Source: JARYMI01 sp037444845 (GTDB lineage Bacteria; Acidobacteriota; Aminicenantia; Aminicenantales; UBA8522). From it: DNA of 23,396 nt. The stretch's first letter is position 1, and the number at the start of each line of letters is the position of its first letter. Positions 12,163-20,178 of this stretch are shown here, one piece after another. A model generated the notes under the pieces. It worked only from the letters and a program-made list of their open reading frames with translations. It ran no database searches and was not told the DNA's origin. The stretch lies in contig JBBILQ010000045.1 of the NCBI GenBank assembly GCA_037444845.1, positions 1 to 23,396 of the forward strand, written 5' to 3'. The translations under genes and the position numbers were made by a program.

Positions 12163-14042
12163 GCAGGGGAAGGTCTGCTGCCTCTGATTTCGATGTCATC
12201 GTGGTCGGCGCAGGGCACGCTGGCTGCGAAGCGGCTTATGCCGTAAGCAAAATGGGTCTTCAGGCCCTTCTTATAACCATTCATCTGGAGACCATTGCCC
12301 AGATGTCCTGCAACCCGGCTATCGGAGGCCTGGCCAAGGGACATTTAGTGCGAGAGGTCGATGCTCTTGGGGGTCTCATGGGTATTCTAACAGATGAGAC
12401 AGGAATTCAGTTCAGGCTGCTCAACCGCAGCCGGGGAGGTGCTGTCCAGGCGCCGCGCGCCCAGTGCGATAAGGCGCTCTACCGCCTGACTATGAAAAAA
12501 CGGCTGGAAGAGACGCCCAACTTAACTCTTTTTCAAGGGATTGTGACCGAGGTGCTCATTTCTGGAGCCAAGGCGAAGGGTGTCAGGACCATGGACGGGA
12601 ACTCCATATCAGCCAGGGCAGTCATCCTGTCGCCAGGGACATTCCTGAGCGGGCTTATACACATGGGGCTGTATTCTTATCCGGCGGGGAGGGCGAACGA
12701 GCCAGCCGCAATCGACCTGAGCGATAGCTTGAAGAGGTTAGGGCTAAAGATGTTCCGGCTGAAAACTGGGACGCCGATGAGGCTTGACAAGCACTCGATC
12801 GACTGGGAAGTTTTCACTCCCCAGCCTGGAGATGAAGTGCCAGTTCCCTTCTCTTTCCGCACACGCCGGCCTCTGGAAAACAAAGTCCTGTGCCACCTTG
12901 GATACACTAATGCTCGGGCTCATGAGGTCATCCGGAAAAACCTGGATAAGTCGCCTCTTTACAGCGGCAAGATCACTGGCATCGGACCGCGGTACTGCCC
13001 ATCGATAGAAGACAAGGTCGTAAAGTTCCCGCACCACGAACGCCATCAGTTTTTCCTCGAGCCCGAAGGCTTGAGCACTTCAGAAATCTATGTCAATGGC
13101 CTGTCATCAAGCCTTCCTTACGAGGTCCAAAAGGAAATCCTGGAGAGCATTCCTGGCCTGGAGCGTGCAAAAATCCTCAGGCCGGCCTACGGAATCGAGT
13201 ATGATGCTGTCTCGCCGGTTGAACTCAAACACACTCTGGAAACTCGCCAAATCGATAACCTTTATCTCGCCGGACAGATCAACGGGACTTCCGGATACGA
13301 AGAGGCAGCCGCCCAGGGTCTTATGGCCGGGATTAACGCCGGCTTGAAAATCAAGAAGAAAGCGCCGTTTCTTCTCGGCCGGCATGAGGCCTACATCGGA
13401 GTCCTTATTGATGACCTGGTAACAAAGGGAGTCGAGGAACCGTACAGGATGTTCACTTCGCGAGCCGAGCACAGGTTACTCCTGAGAGCGGACAATGCTG
13501 ATCAAAGGCTCATCGGCTATGGGTTCGAGCTGGGGCTTATCGGCAGAGAGGATTTCCGGGCATATCTTGAGAAAAAGGAAAGACTGAAACGTGTTTTTAC
13601 TTTTCTTCAAGGAAAAAAGGTCAGGGTCGACAATAAAGATAAAATTTCTCTTCGGGACTGGCTAAAAAAACCTGATGTGAGAATGGAAAATGTGCTAAAA
13701 TATGCAAAACTTCCTGTTCACCTATCTGATGAGGAGATGAGAGTTGTTGAGTGCGAAGTTAAATATGAAGGATATGTCAAGCGGCAGGATAAAGAGATCG
13801 CTCGGATGAGAAAAATGGACAGGCTAAAAATCCCAGAAGGGCTAAATTTCCGCGAAATTCCTGGGCTAACCCGAGAAGCTGTTGAAAAGTTAGAGGGTTT
13901 CAGGCCGAAATCAGTCGGTCAGGCCAAGAGAATACCCGGGCTGACTCCAGCCGCTATTGTCAACATGTGCTTATTCCTCAAAGCCAGAGCGAGAAAAAAG
14001 TCGGGCGAGGGACGTCCTGTTCCACGTGAAACATTGAGCTGA
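12159..14042 (+). CDS. mnmG: tRNA uridine-5-carboxymethylaminomethyl modification enzyme MnmG (GidA)
   Basis: The product is 627 residues, normal length. The N-terminal FAD dinucleotide-binding motif is 'VVGAGHAGCEAAY' (15-27). Other family blocks are 'QMSCNPAIGGLAKGHLVREVDALGG', 'LNRSRGGAVQAPRAQCDK', 'FLSGLIHMG', 'RLKTGTPMRL', 'PRYCPSIEDKV', 'GLSSSLP' and 'GQINGTSGYEEAAAQGLMAG', followed by the helical C-terminal domain that binds tRNA and MnmE. FAD, NADH and methylenetetrahydrofolate are the cofactors for U34 modification. The last codons contain a perfect parS site, so the final residues (PRETLS) may be shaped by DNA-site conservation. The next gene is parA after 1 bp; rsmG (gidB), which often follows mnmG, is absent. 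Confidence 0.98.
   Translation: MSRGRSAASDFDVIVVGAGHAGCEAAYAVSKMGLQALLITIHLETIAQMSCNPAIGGLAKGHLVREVDALGGLMGILTDETGIQFRLLNRSRGGAVQAPRAQCDKALYRLTMKKRLEETPNLTLFQGIVTEVLISGAKAKGVRTMDGNSISARAVILSPGTFLSGLIHMGLYSYPAGRANEPAAIDLSDSLKRLGLKMFRLKTGTPMRLDKHSIDWEVFTPQPGDEVPVPFSFRTRRPLENKVLCHLGYTNARAHEVIRKNLDKSPLYSGKITGIGPRYCPSIEDKVVKFPHHERHQFFLEPEGLSTSEIYVNGLSSSLPYEVQKEILESIPGLERAKILRPAYGIEYDAVSPVELKHTLETRQIDNLYLAGQINGTSGYEEAAAQGLMAGINAGLKIKKKAPFLLGRHEAYIGVLIDDLVTKGVEEPYRMFTSRAEHRLLLRADNADQRLIGYGFELGLIGREDFRAYLEKKERLKRVFTFLQGKKVRVDNKDKISLRDWLKKPDVRMENVLKYAKLPVHLSDEEMRVVECEVKYEGYVKRQDKEIARMRKMDRLKIPEGLNFREIPGLTREAVEKLEGFRPKSVGQAKRIPGLTPAAIVNMCLFLKARARKKSGEGRPVPRETLS
14018..14033 (+). promoter_or_regulatory. 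parS: parS centromere site (ParB binding)
   Basis: TGTTCCACGTGAAACA is identical to the 16-bp Bacillus subtilis-type parS consensus, a near-perfect palindrome centred on CACGTG. It lies in the last codons of mnmG, 11 bp upstream of the parA ATG. ParB would load here as a CTP-dependent clamp and spread, marking the origin region for segregation and perhaps affecting parAB expression. I saw no second exact copy in the window. Confidence 0.93.
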
Positions 14043-14043
14043 A

Positions 14044-14799
14044 ATGGGTAGAGTCATCGCTGTCGCCAACCAGAAAGGTGGAGTCGGGAAGACGACCACT
14101 GTGGTCAACCTGGCCGCAGCCCTGGCCTTGAAGAACAACCGGGCGCTGGTCATCGACCTTGATCCTCAGGGAATGGCAACGGCCAGCCTGGGGAAGACAA
14201 AAGAGGTGCGGAAGGGAATCTACCAGGCCATGATGAACGGCCGGGACATGTTAGAGTTCATCCTGGGAACTGAGCTCGACAACTATTACGTTTGCCCGGG
14301 GTCGCCGGAGTTAGCCGGGGTCGAAGTCGAGCTCTTCAACCTGGAAAAAAGAGAGCGGAAACTGCGCGATGCTTTAGAAAAAATCAGGCGGCAATTTCAT
14401 TACATTTTCATCGATTGCCCTCCTTCTCTGGGTTTCTTAACCATCAATGCGCTGACCGCGGCCGATTCAGTCATGATCCCCATTCAGTGTGAATTCCTCT
14501 GTATGGAAGGAATTCCAGACCTCCTGGCAATCTTTGACCAGGTGAGGACTTACTTCAACCCTTCTCTTTCTATCGAGGGAATCGTCCTGACAATGTATGA
14601 CGAAAGGACAAACCTTTCCAAGCAGGTGGCTGAAGAGATCCGGCGGTCTCTCAGAGCGCTTGTTTTCCAGGTTGTTATCCCGAGGAGCGTTAGGCTGGCC
14701 GAGGCTCCCAGCTTTGGCCGGCCGATCATCCTGTATGATATCAAATCCAGGGGCGCTGAAGCTTATCTCGACCTGGCTCAGGAGATGCTGAAAAAATGA
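14044..14799 (+). CDS. parA: Chromosome partitioning ATPase ParA (Soj)
   Basis: The product is 251 residues, typical of chromosomal ParA. The deviant Walker A motif 'KGGVGKTT' (11-18) includes the signature Lys11. Walker A' is 'DLDPQG', and Walker B 'FIDCPPSLG' lies near 122-130. The C-terminal part has 'IPIQCEFLCMEGI' and 'EAPSFGRPIILYD'. The ATP-bound dimer binds DNA nonspecifically and is stimulated by ParB to move parS-bound origins across the nucleoid. There is no N-terminal helix-turn-helix, unlike plasmid type Ia ParA, so autorepression through an operator is unlikely. It starts 1 bp after mnmG and overlaps parB by ATGA. Confidence 0.97.
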   Translation: MGRVIAVANQKGGVGKTTTVVNLAAALALKNNRALVIDLDPQGMATASLGKTKEVRKGIYQAMMNGRDMLEFILGTELDNYYVCPGSPELAGVEVELFNLEKRERKLRDALEKIRRQFHYIFIDCPPSLGFLTINALTAADSVMIPIQCEFLCMEGIPDLLAIFDQVRTYFNPSLSIEGIVLTMYDERTNLSKQVAEEIRRSLRALVFQVVIPRSVRLAEAPSFGRPIILYDIKSRGAEAYLDLAQEMLKK

Positions 14800-15641
14800 C
14801 TAAAAAGGCTTTGGGAAAAGGCTTGGGGGTGTTTTTGCCCGATGATTACGGTATTCTCAAGGATGAGCGGTATGCCGAGGTGGATATTGACTCTGTTATG
14901 GCCAACCCGATGCAACCACGGCTCAAGTTTGATGCTGCTTCAATCGATGAGCTGGCGCAGTCGATTAAAGAGACCGGCATTCTTCAGCCCATCTTAGTTG
15001 TGCCAGAAAATGATCAGTACAGGATAATTGTCGGCGAGCGAAGATGGCGGGCAGCCTTGAAAGCTGGGCTGAAGAAAATCCCTGTCCTGATTCGCTCCAT
15101 CCCAAAAGAGCGACAGCTCGAGGTTTCACTGATCGAGAACCTCCACCGCGAGGACCTGAATCCCCTGGAAATTGCCTTTGTCTACAAGAGAATGATCGAT
15201 GAACTCGGTTTCACCCATGAAGACATTGCCGAGAGGGTTGGCAAAGACCGGTCTTCAGTGACTAATTATCTGCGTCTGCTCTCGCTTCCCAAGAGTATAC
15301 AGGATTACCTTGCTGAGAATAAGATTTCGATGGGACATGCCAGAGCCCTGGTCTCTCTTGATAACGCTGACCTCCAGGCTGAGGTAGCTCAACAGATTGT
15401 CAACAAGGACCTGAACGTGAGAGAAGTTGAGAGGCTGATTTCAAGGCTGAAAAGAGCTCCTGCAAAATCAAGAAAGGAGTCATTCGACCCAAACCTTCAG
15501 GCGGTGGAAGAGGAGCTCATCAGGCTATTAGGAACTAAGGTGTCGATATCTGGAAGCCAGAAAAGAGGGACGATCAAGATATTTTATTTTTCTCTGGACG
15601 ATTTGAACAGGATATACGAAAAAATTAAAGGAGAGGCATGA
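14796..15641 (+). CDS. parB: Chromosome partitioning protein ParB (Spo0J), CTPase clamp
   Basis: The product is 281 residues. It begins 'KKALGKGLGVFLP', the usual N-terminal ParA-stimulating stretch. The ParB/sulfiredoxin CTP-binding domain follows with 'NPMQPR', 'ETGILQPILV', 'GERRWR' (80-85) and 'ENLHREDLNP' (114-123). The helix-turn-helix that reads parS is 'THEDIAERVGKDRSSVTNYL' (140-159). A C-terminal dimerisation domain ends the protein. The CTP-motif block is ENLHRED instead of the common ENIQRED (Gln to His). Its target site lies 763 bp upstream. It overlaps parA and the bactofilin gene by ATGA on both sides, so the segregation genes and the cytoskeletal gene are translated together. 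Confidence 0.97.
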   Translation: MTKKALGKGLGVFLPDDYGILKDERYAEVDIDSVMANPMQPRLKFDAASIDELAQSIKETGILQPILVVPENDQYRIIVGERRWRAALKAGLKKIPVLIRSIPKERQLEVSLIENLHREDLNPLEIAFVYKRMIDELGFTHEDIAERVGKDRSSVTNYLRLLSLPKSIQDYLAENKISMGHARALVSLDNADLQAEVAQQIVNKDLNVREVERLISRLKRAPAKSRKESFDPNLQAVEEELIRLLGTKVSISGSQKRGTIKIFYFSLDDLNRIYEKIKGEA

Positions 15642-16021
15642 TGAAAGAAAAGAAAAAAGAGTATGATGAGAGCAAGATCACGGGCTTTTTTGACAAAGAC
15701 ACGGAGTTCCAGGGCGACCTTTCGTTCAGGGGCGCTTTTCGCATCGACGGCCATTTCAAGGGAAGGATCAATTCCGAGTCGATGTTGATCATCGGCGAGC
15801 AAGGAAAAGTAGAAGCCGATATCAAGGTGGGCTATCTCGTTGTCAACGGTGAAGTAAAAGGAAACATCCAGGCTGCGGATAAAGTGGAAATCCATTCTCG
15901 AGGCCGGGTCATCGGCACTGTCAGCGCTCCCAAGTTGGCCGTGGAAGAGGGCGCCCACATGGAAGCCAACTGCCACGCTGGAGAACAGGCGGCGTTTCCG
16001 CCGGCTGAAGCAAAGGACTGA
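15638..16021 (+). CDS. Bactofilin (polymer-forming cytoskeletal protein)
   Basis: The product is 127 residues. The central region (about 20-115) is a bactofilin domain: a right-handed beta-helix of short repeats rich in Gly and hydrophobic residues, as in 'FQGDLSFRGAFRIDGHFKG', 'LIIGEQGKVEADI', 'VVNGEVKGNI' and 'VEIHSRGRVIGTV'. The tails are short, charged and probably disordered. Bactofilins self-assemble without nucleotide into filaments that scaffold cell-wall enzymes or, in Myxococcus, position ParABS components. ATGA overlap with parB makes a segregation link attractive here. ATG 15638 and ATG 15641 are adjacent in-frame starts; GGAGAGG stands just upstream. Confidence 0.93.
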   Translation: MMKEKKKEYDESKITGFFDKDTEFQGDLSFRGAFRIDGHFKGRINSESMLIIGEQGKVEADIKVGYLVVNGEVKGNIQAADKVEIHSRGRVIGTVSAPKLAVEEGAHMEANCHAGEQAAFPPAEAKD

Positions 16022-16035
16022 ACGGGAGAAGGTTA

Positions 16036-16761
16036 GTGAAAAAGGCAGTTGCCCTGATTCCCTGCCGCTACGAATCCAGCCGCTTCCCGGGTAAACCGCT
16101 TGCTCTTATCCTTGGGAAGCCGATGATTCAAAGGGTTTATGAGGGAATCAAGCAGGCCGAGCTCGTGGACAGAGTAATCATCGCCACAGACGACGGGAGA
16201 ATTCTGCGGGCAGCCGAAGGCTTCGGTGCGGAAGCGGTAATGACCTCATCGGGCCACCGCACGGGGACAGAGAGAGTGGCCGAGGTAGCCCGGACGATCG
16301 AGGTTTCGTTGATTATTAACGTTCAGGGCGATGAACCTCTCATCACAGGAGAAATGGTCGATGCTCTGGTTATGACCCTCCAGGACGGCTCGACACAAAT
16401 GGCTTCGCTCATGGCGAAGGTCTATGACGTGAGTCTCATCGCAGACCCTAACATCGTTAAAGTCGTGGTCGACGGGCAGGGGACTGCCCTGTACTTCTCC
16501 CGGTCGCCCCTCCCCTATCGGGCGCCTGATTTTTTCTGCCAGCACATCGGAGCCTACGGCTTTCAGCGGAATTTCCTCCTGAAGTTTGTCGAGATGGCAA
16601 GGTCGAGGCTCGAGGAGGTCGAAAACCTGGAACAGCTCAGAGCGCTTGAAAACGGGCATAAAATAAAGATGATCGAAATCCCTCGGCCGACCTTGAGCGT
16701 GGACACGCCTCAGGATATAATCAGAGTCGAAAGTCATCTGAAGACGCGGGAAAATGGCTAA
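16036..16761 (+). CDS. kdsB: 3-deoxy-manno-octulosonate cytidylyltransferase (CMP-KDO synthetase)
   Basis: The product is 241 residues, typical. It activates KDO with CTP to CMP-KDO for transfer to lipid A. Motifs: N-terminal nucleotide-binding 'IPCRYESSRFPGKPLA' (8-23), 'IATDDGRI', 'TGTERVAEVA', 'INVQGDEPLI' (94-103), 'YFSRSPLPY', and the C-terminal 'VENLEQLRALENGHKIKM' and 'SVDTPQD'. The start is GTG at 16036 with GGGAGAAGG upstream. The gene follows the bactofilin gene by 14 bp and overlaps pyrG, which makes its CTP substrate, by 8 nt. Confidence 0.96.
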   Translation: MKKAVALIPCRYESSRFPGKPLALILGKPMIQRVYEGIKQAELVDRVIIATDDGRILRAAEGFGAEAVMTSSGHRTGTERVAEVARTIEVSLIINVQGDEPLITGEMVDALVMTLQDGSTQMASLMAKVYDVSLIADPNIVKVVVDGQGTALYFSRSPLPYRAPDFFCQHIGAYGFQRNFLLKFVEMARSRLEEVENLEQLRALENGHKIKMIEIPRPTLSVDTPQDIIRVESHLKTRENG

Positions 16762-18385
16762 GCCAAAATACATCTTTGTAACGGGGGGCGTGCTTTCGGC
16801 GCTGGGCAAGGGGATAGCGGCCGCTTCGATCGGCCGGTTGTTGGAGAGCCATGGCTACAAGATCACTATTCAAAAATTCGACCCCTACCTGAACGTTGAC
16901 CCGGGGACGATGAGCCCTTTCCAGCACGGCGAAGTCTATGTCACAGACGATGGCACCGAGACAGACCTGGACCTTGGGCATTATGAGAGGTTTACATCAA
17001 CACGGACGACGAAGGAGCACAACTGGACGGCCGGCAAGGTCTATGAGTCGATCATCCGCAAGGAGCGCAAGGGTGAGTATCTTGGCAAGACCGTCCAGGT
17101 CATCCCCCACGTGACCGATGAAATAAAGAAAGCGTTCGCTGCCGTCTCAGATGAGAACGACATTATCATCGTGGAGATCGGCGGGACGGTCGGAGATATC
17201 GAGAGCCTTCCGTTTCTCGAAGCAACGCGACAAATGCGGTTGGCCCTGGGAGCAGAGAATACTCTTTTTGTTCACCTTACCTTAGTGCCGTACATCGCCA
17301 CTTCGGGCGAACTTAAGAGCAAACCGACGCAGCACAGCGTGCGTGAACTCAGGGCCATAGGAATTCAGCCTGATATCATCCTGTGCCGGACGGACCGGTT
17401 CCTGACAGGCGATATCAAGGGGAAAATATCGCTGTTCACCAATGTCCCTCTCGAAGCGGTCATCACTGCCAAGGATGTCGATAACATCTACGAGATCCCG
17501 CTAATATTCGCTTCAGAGGGGCTGGATGCGTGCATCCTGAAGAAGCTTAACCTGCCCCAGAGGCGAAGAAGCCTGGGTCCCTGGCGTACTCTCGTCGACC
17601 GGATGAAAAATCCCCGGGACGAGGTAACCATCGGGCTTGTCGGAAAATATGCGGGGCTGCAGGACTCTTATCTCAGCCTGAAGGAGGCCCTCGTCCATGG
17701 GGGAGTGGCCCATGGGCTTAAAGTCAATATTTGCTGGATTGAGGCCGAAACTCTGGAAAAGGGCCAAGTCAAAGATATCCTGGGGGATAAGGATGGAATC
17801 CTCGTGCCCGGAGGGTTCGGCATCAGGGGCATTGAGGGAAAGATCAGGGCCGTCGCTTTCGCCCGCAGGAATCGAGTTCCCTATTTCGGCATCTGCCTGG
17901 GGATGCAGTGCGCGGCCGTCGAATTTGCCAGGAACGTCGCCGGGCTTGAAGGAGCCAACAGCACGGAGTTCGCCTCGAGCACTCCACACAAGATTTTTTT
18001 CCTCTGGCGGGAGCTGCGTCCGGACCACGACCTGGGCGGGACGATGCGGCTGGGCCAGTATTCCTGCCGTCTCGAAAAAGACTCCTTTTCCTATAGAGCC
18101 TATAGGAAAACTATGATTTACGAGCGCCACCGCCACCGCTATGAGTTCAACCCGGCTTACGAAGAAAAACTGGCCCGGGCCGGTCTTTTCTTCGCCGGCC
18201 GTAACCCTAAGCACAACCTTGTCGAGATCATCGAACTGAAAGACCATCCCTGGTTTGTCGGATGTCAGTTCCATCCGGAATTCAAGTCCAAGCCGTTAAC
18301 ATCCCATCCTTTGTTTAAAGATTTTATCGGAGCGAGCTATGTCCATCGACTCAAGAGGGTCAAGAGAAGTCAAAGTCAGCGATAA
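16754..18385 (+). CDS. pyrG: CTP synthase
   Basis: The product is 543 residues, full length. The N-terminal amidoligase domain has 'FVTGGVLSALGKGIAAASIG' (8-27), 'FDPYLNVDPGTMSPFQHGEV', 'DDGTETDLDLGHYERF' and 'HVTDEIK'. The C-terminal class I glutamine amidotransferase domain has the nucleophile C381 in 'GICLGMQ' and H507/E509 in 'CQFHPEF'. It converts UTP to CTP using ATP and glutamine in the cytoplasm. Its location between kdsB and kdsA suggests supply of CTP for CMP-KDO. The basic tail 'HRLKRVKRSQSQR' is encoded in DNA that also encodes the start of kdsA in another frame (47-nt overlap). Confidence 0.98.
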   Translation: MAKPKYIFVTGGVLSALGKGIAAASIGRLLESHGYKITIQKFDPYLNVDPGTMSPFQHGEVYVTDDGTETDLDLGHYERFTSTRTTKEHNWTAGKVYESIIRKERKGEYLGKTVQVIPHVTDEIKKAFAAVSDENDIIIVEIGGTVGDIESLPFLEATRQMRLALGAENTLFVHLTLVPYIATSGELKSKPTQHSVRELRAIGIQPDIILCRTDRFLTGDIKGKISLFTNVPLEAVITAKDVDNIYEIPLIFASEGLDACILKKLNLPQRRRSLGPWRTLVDRMKNPRDEVTIGLVGKYAGLQDSYLSLKEALVHGGVAHGLKVNICWIEAETLEKGQVKDILGDKDGILVPGGFGIRGIEGKIRAVAFARRNRVPYFGICLGMQCAAVEFARNVAGLEGANSTEFASSTPHKIFFLWRELRPDHDLGGTMRLGQYSCRLEKDSFSYRAYRKTMIYERHRHRYEFNPAYEEKLARAGLFFAGRNPKHNLVEIIELKDHPWFVGCQFHPEFKSKPLTSHPLFKDFIGASYVHRLKRVKRSQSQR

Positions 18386-19193
18386 GGTCAAGGTTGGAGG
18401 CGAAACGCCGCTCTTCCTGATCGCGGGGCCCTGTGTCATCGAGAGCGAGGAGCATGCCTTCTCTCTGGCCGGCCAAATCAAGGTAATCTGCGCGAACATC
18501 GGACTGCCGGTCATCTTCAAAGCTTCATTTGATAAGGCCAACCGTTCATCGCTGAGGTCGTTCCGGGGGCCCGGGCTGGAAAAAGGCCTGGCCGTCCTCA
18601 AACGCATAAAACACGAGCTTGAGATTCCCGTCCTCTCAGATGTGCACGAAACAGCCCAGGTCGAAAAAGCGGCTGATGTTCTCGACATCATCCAGATTCC
18701 GGCTTTCCTCTGCAGGCAGACAGACCTGATCGTTGAGGCGGCAAGGACCGGGAAGGCGCTGAACCTAAAGAAAGGCCAGTTCCTTTCGCCCGAGGAGATG
18801 GCCAATGCGGTGGAAAAAGTCCTGAGCCAGGGGAACCAGAAGATCATCGTCACAGAGAGGGGGACGTCCTTCGGTTACAACAACCTCGTCTTCGATGTCA
18901 GGTCGGTTCCCCTGATGAAGAAATGGGGCTTTCCGGTTGTGATAGACGCCTCCCATGCTGTTCAGCGGCCGGGCGGCAGGGGAGAGGCTTCTGCCGGGGA
19001 GGCTGAGTTCATCCCGCTCATGGTCCAGACCGGAGTTGCTGCTGGCGCGGACGGAGTTTTCATCGAGGTCCACGACAACCCGCCGCAAGCCCTTTCAGAT
19101 GCTTATAATTCATTGATAATAAACAAATTAGAAGAAGTTCTCAGGCTGGCTTTGCGGATAAAGAAAGCCCTCCGGGAGGAGGAGTCAAGGTGA
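18339..19193 (+). CDS. kdsA: 3-deoxy-8-phosphooctulonate synthase (KDO-8-P synthase), metal-dependent class
   Basis: The product is 284 residues. It condenses phosphoenolpyruvate with arabinose 5-phosphate to KDO 8-phosphate. Family blocks: 'PLFLIAGPCVIESEEHA', 'FKASFDKANRSS', 'GPGLEKGL', 'PVLSDVHE', 'QIPAFLCRQTDL', 'NLKKGQFLSPEEM', 'TERGTSFGYNNLV', 'DASHAVQRPGG'. The metal ligands of the Aquifex class II enzyme (C11, H185, E222, D233) map with a constant offset of 21 to C32, H206, E243 and D254, so this is a metal-dependent form, unlike E. coli KdsA with Asn in place of the Cys. The ATG lies inside the end of pyrG, with GGAG upstream. No closer in-frame start exists. Confidence 0.97.
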   Translation: MSIDSRGSREVKVSDKVKVGGETPLFLIAGPCVIESEEHAFSLAGQIKVICANIGLPVIFKASFDKANRSSLRSFRGPGLEKGLAVLKRIKHELEIPVLSDVHETAQVEKAADVLDIIQIPAFLCRQTDLIVEAARTGKALNLKKGQFLSPEEMANAVEKVLSQGNQKIIVTERGTSFGYNNLVFDVRSVPLMKKWGFPVVIDASHAVQRPGGRGEASAGEAEFIPLMVQTGVAAGADGVFIEVHDNPPQALSDAYNSLIINKLEEVLRLALRIKKALREEESR

Positions 19194-19206
19194 GGTCATC
19201 AAACCC

Positions 19207-20178
19207 ATGACAAAAAGCGACATCATCCAGACGGGCAGGGAAGTGTTGGAGATAGAAGCCAAGGCCCTGGCCAGCCTCATTTCCAGGCTGGATGAAGATT
19301 TTGCCCGGGCCGTGGACCTTCTTTTCAACACCAAGTCGCGCGTCATCGTGACGGGCATGGGCAAGTCCGGGCTCGTCGGCCGCAAGATTGCGGCCACCCT
19401 GGCGAGCTGCGGCACGCCGGCCCTGTTCGTCAACCCGGCTGAGGCCGGACACGGAGACCTGGGAATGATCCTCAAGGACGACGTGATTCTGGCCGTTTCC
19501 TACAGCGGAGAGACGCGGGAGATCGTCGACCTTCTTGAGTTTATCAAGAGGATTGGCATTAAGCTCATCACGATCACGGGAAACAGGAATTCCCGAATCG
19601 CCAAGTACAGCGACATCGTGCTCGATGCAGGGGTTGAGAAAGAGGCAGGGCCAAAAGGCGTCGTCCCGACGGCGAGTTCGACCGCAGCCCTGGCCCTCGG
19701 TGACGCGCTGGCCATCGCGTTGATGAAAAAGAAAGGGTTAGGAGAAGAGGCTTTTGCCCTCTTCCACCCCAAAGGACAGTTAGGGAAAAAACTCCTCAAA
19801 GTAGGAAGCCTCATGCACACGGGAGATGAAGTCGCCCGCGTCACGGCCGACACGCCGATGATTCAGGTGATTGAGGAGATGACCAGGAAAAAACTGGGCA
19901 TGACCTGTGTCGTGGACGCAGAGGAAAGGCTCCGCGGGATCATCACCGACGGCGACCTACGACGCTCGATGCGGCGCTACCGCGAGAAACTTCTTGAGAA
20001 GAAAGCCGGGGAGTGCATGACGCCAGACCCGATAACAATAGGCAAAGAGGACCTGGCCACCGAGGCTCTGAACATGATGGAGGAGAAGCGGATAACCTCG
20101 TTGATTATCAAAAACAGGGAGGGCAAAGTTGAAGGGATCGTTCACCTCCATGACCTGTGGCGGACGGAGATGTTCTGA
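19207..20178 (+). CDS. kdsD: D-arabinose-5-phosphate isomerase (KdsD/KpsF)
   Basis: The product is 323 residues. The N-terminal SIS sugar-isomerase domain (about 35-190) has 'VIVTGMGKSGLVGRKIAATL', 'FVNPAEAGHGDLGMI', 'VSYSGETREIVDLL', 'GPKGVVPTASSTAALALGDA' and 'FHPKGQLGKKLL'. Two CBS domains follow (about 200-323) with 'GIITDGDLRRSM' and 'GIVHLHDLWR'. It converts ribulose 5-phosphate to arabinose 5-phosphate, the first committed step of KDO synthesis, in the cytoplasm. It follows kdsA by 13 bp and shares one base with kdsC (TGATG). Confidence 0.96.
   Translation: MTKSDIIQTGREVLEIEAKALASLISRLDEDFARAVDLLFNTKSRVIVTGMGKSGLVGRKIAATLASCGTPALFVNPAEAGHGDLGMILKDDVILAVSYSGETREIVDLLEFIKRIGIKLITITGNRNSRIAKYSDIVLDAGVEKEAGPKGVVPTASSTAALALGDALAIALMKKKGLGEEAFALFHPKGQLGKKLLKVGSLMHTGDEVARVTADTPMIQVIEEMTRKKLGMTCVVDAEERLRGIITDGDLRRSMRRYREKLLEKKAGECMTPDPITIGKEDLATEALNMMEEKRITSLIIKNREGKVEGIVHLHDLWRTEMF

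Noticed and set aside
17513..18274. 253-codon minus-strand ORF opposite pyrG
   Set aside because: Shadow of the conserved amidotransferase half of pyrG.
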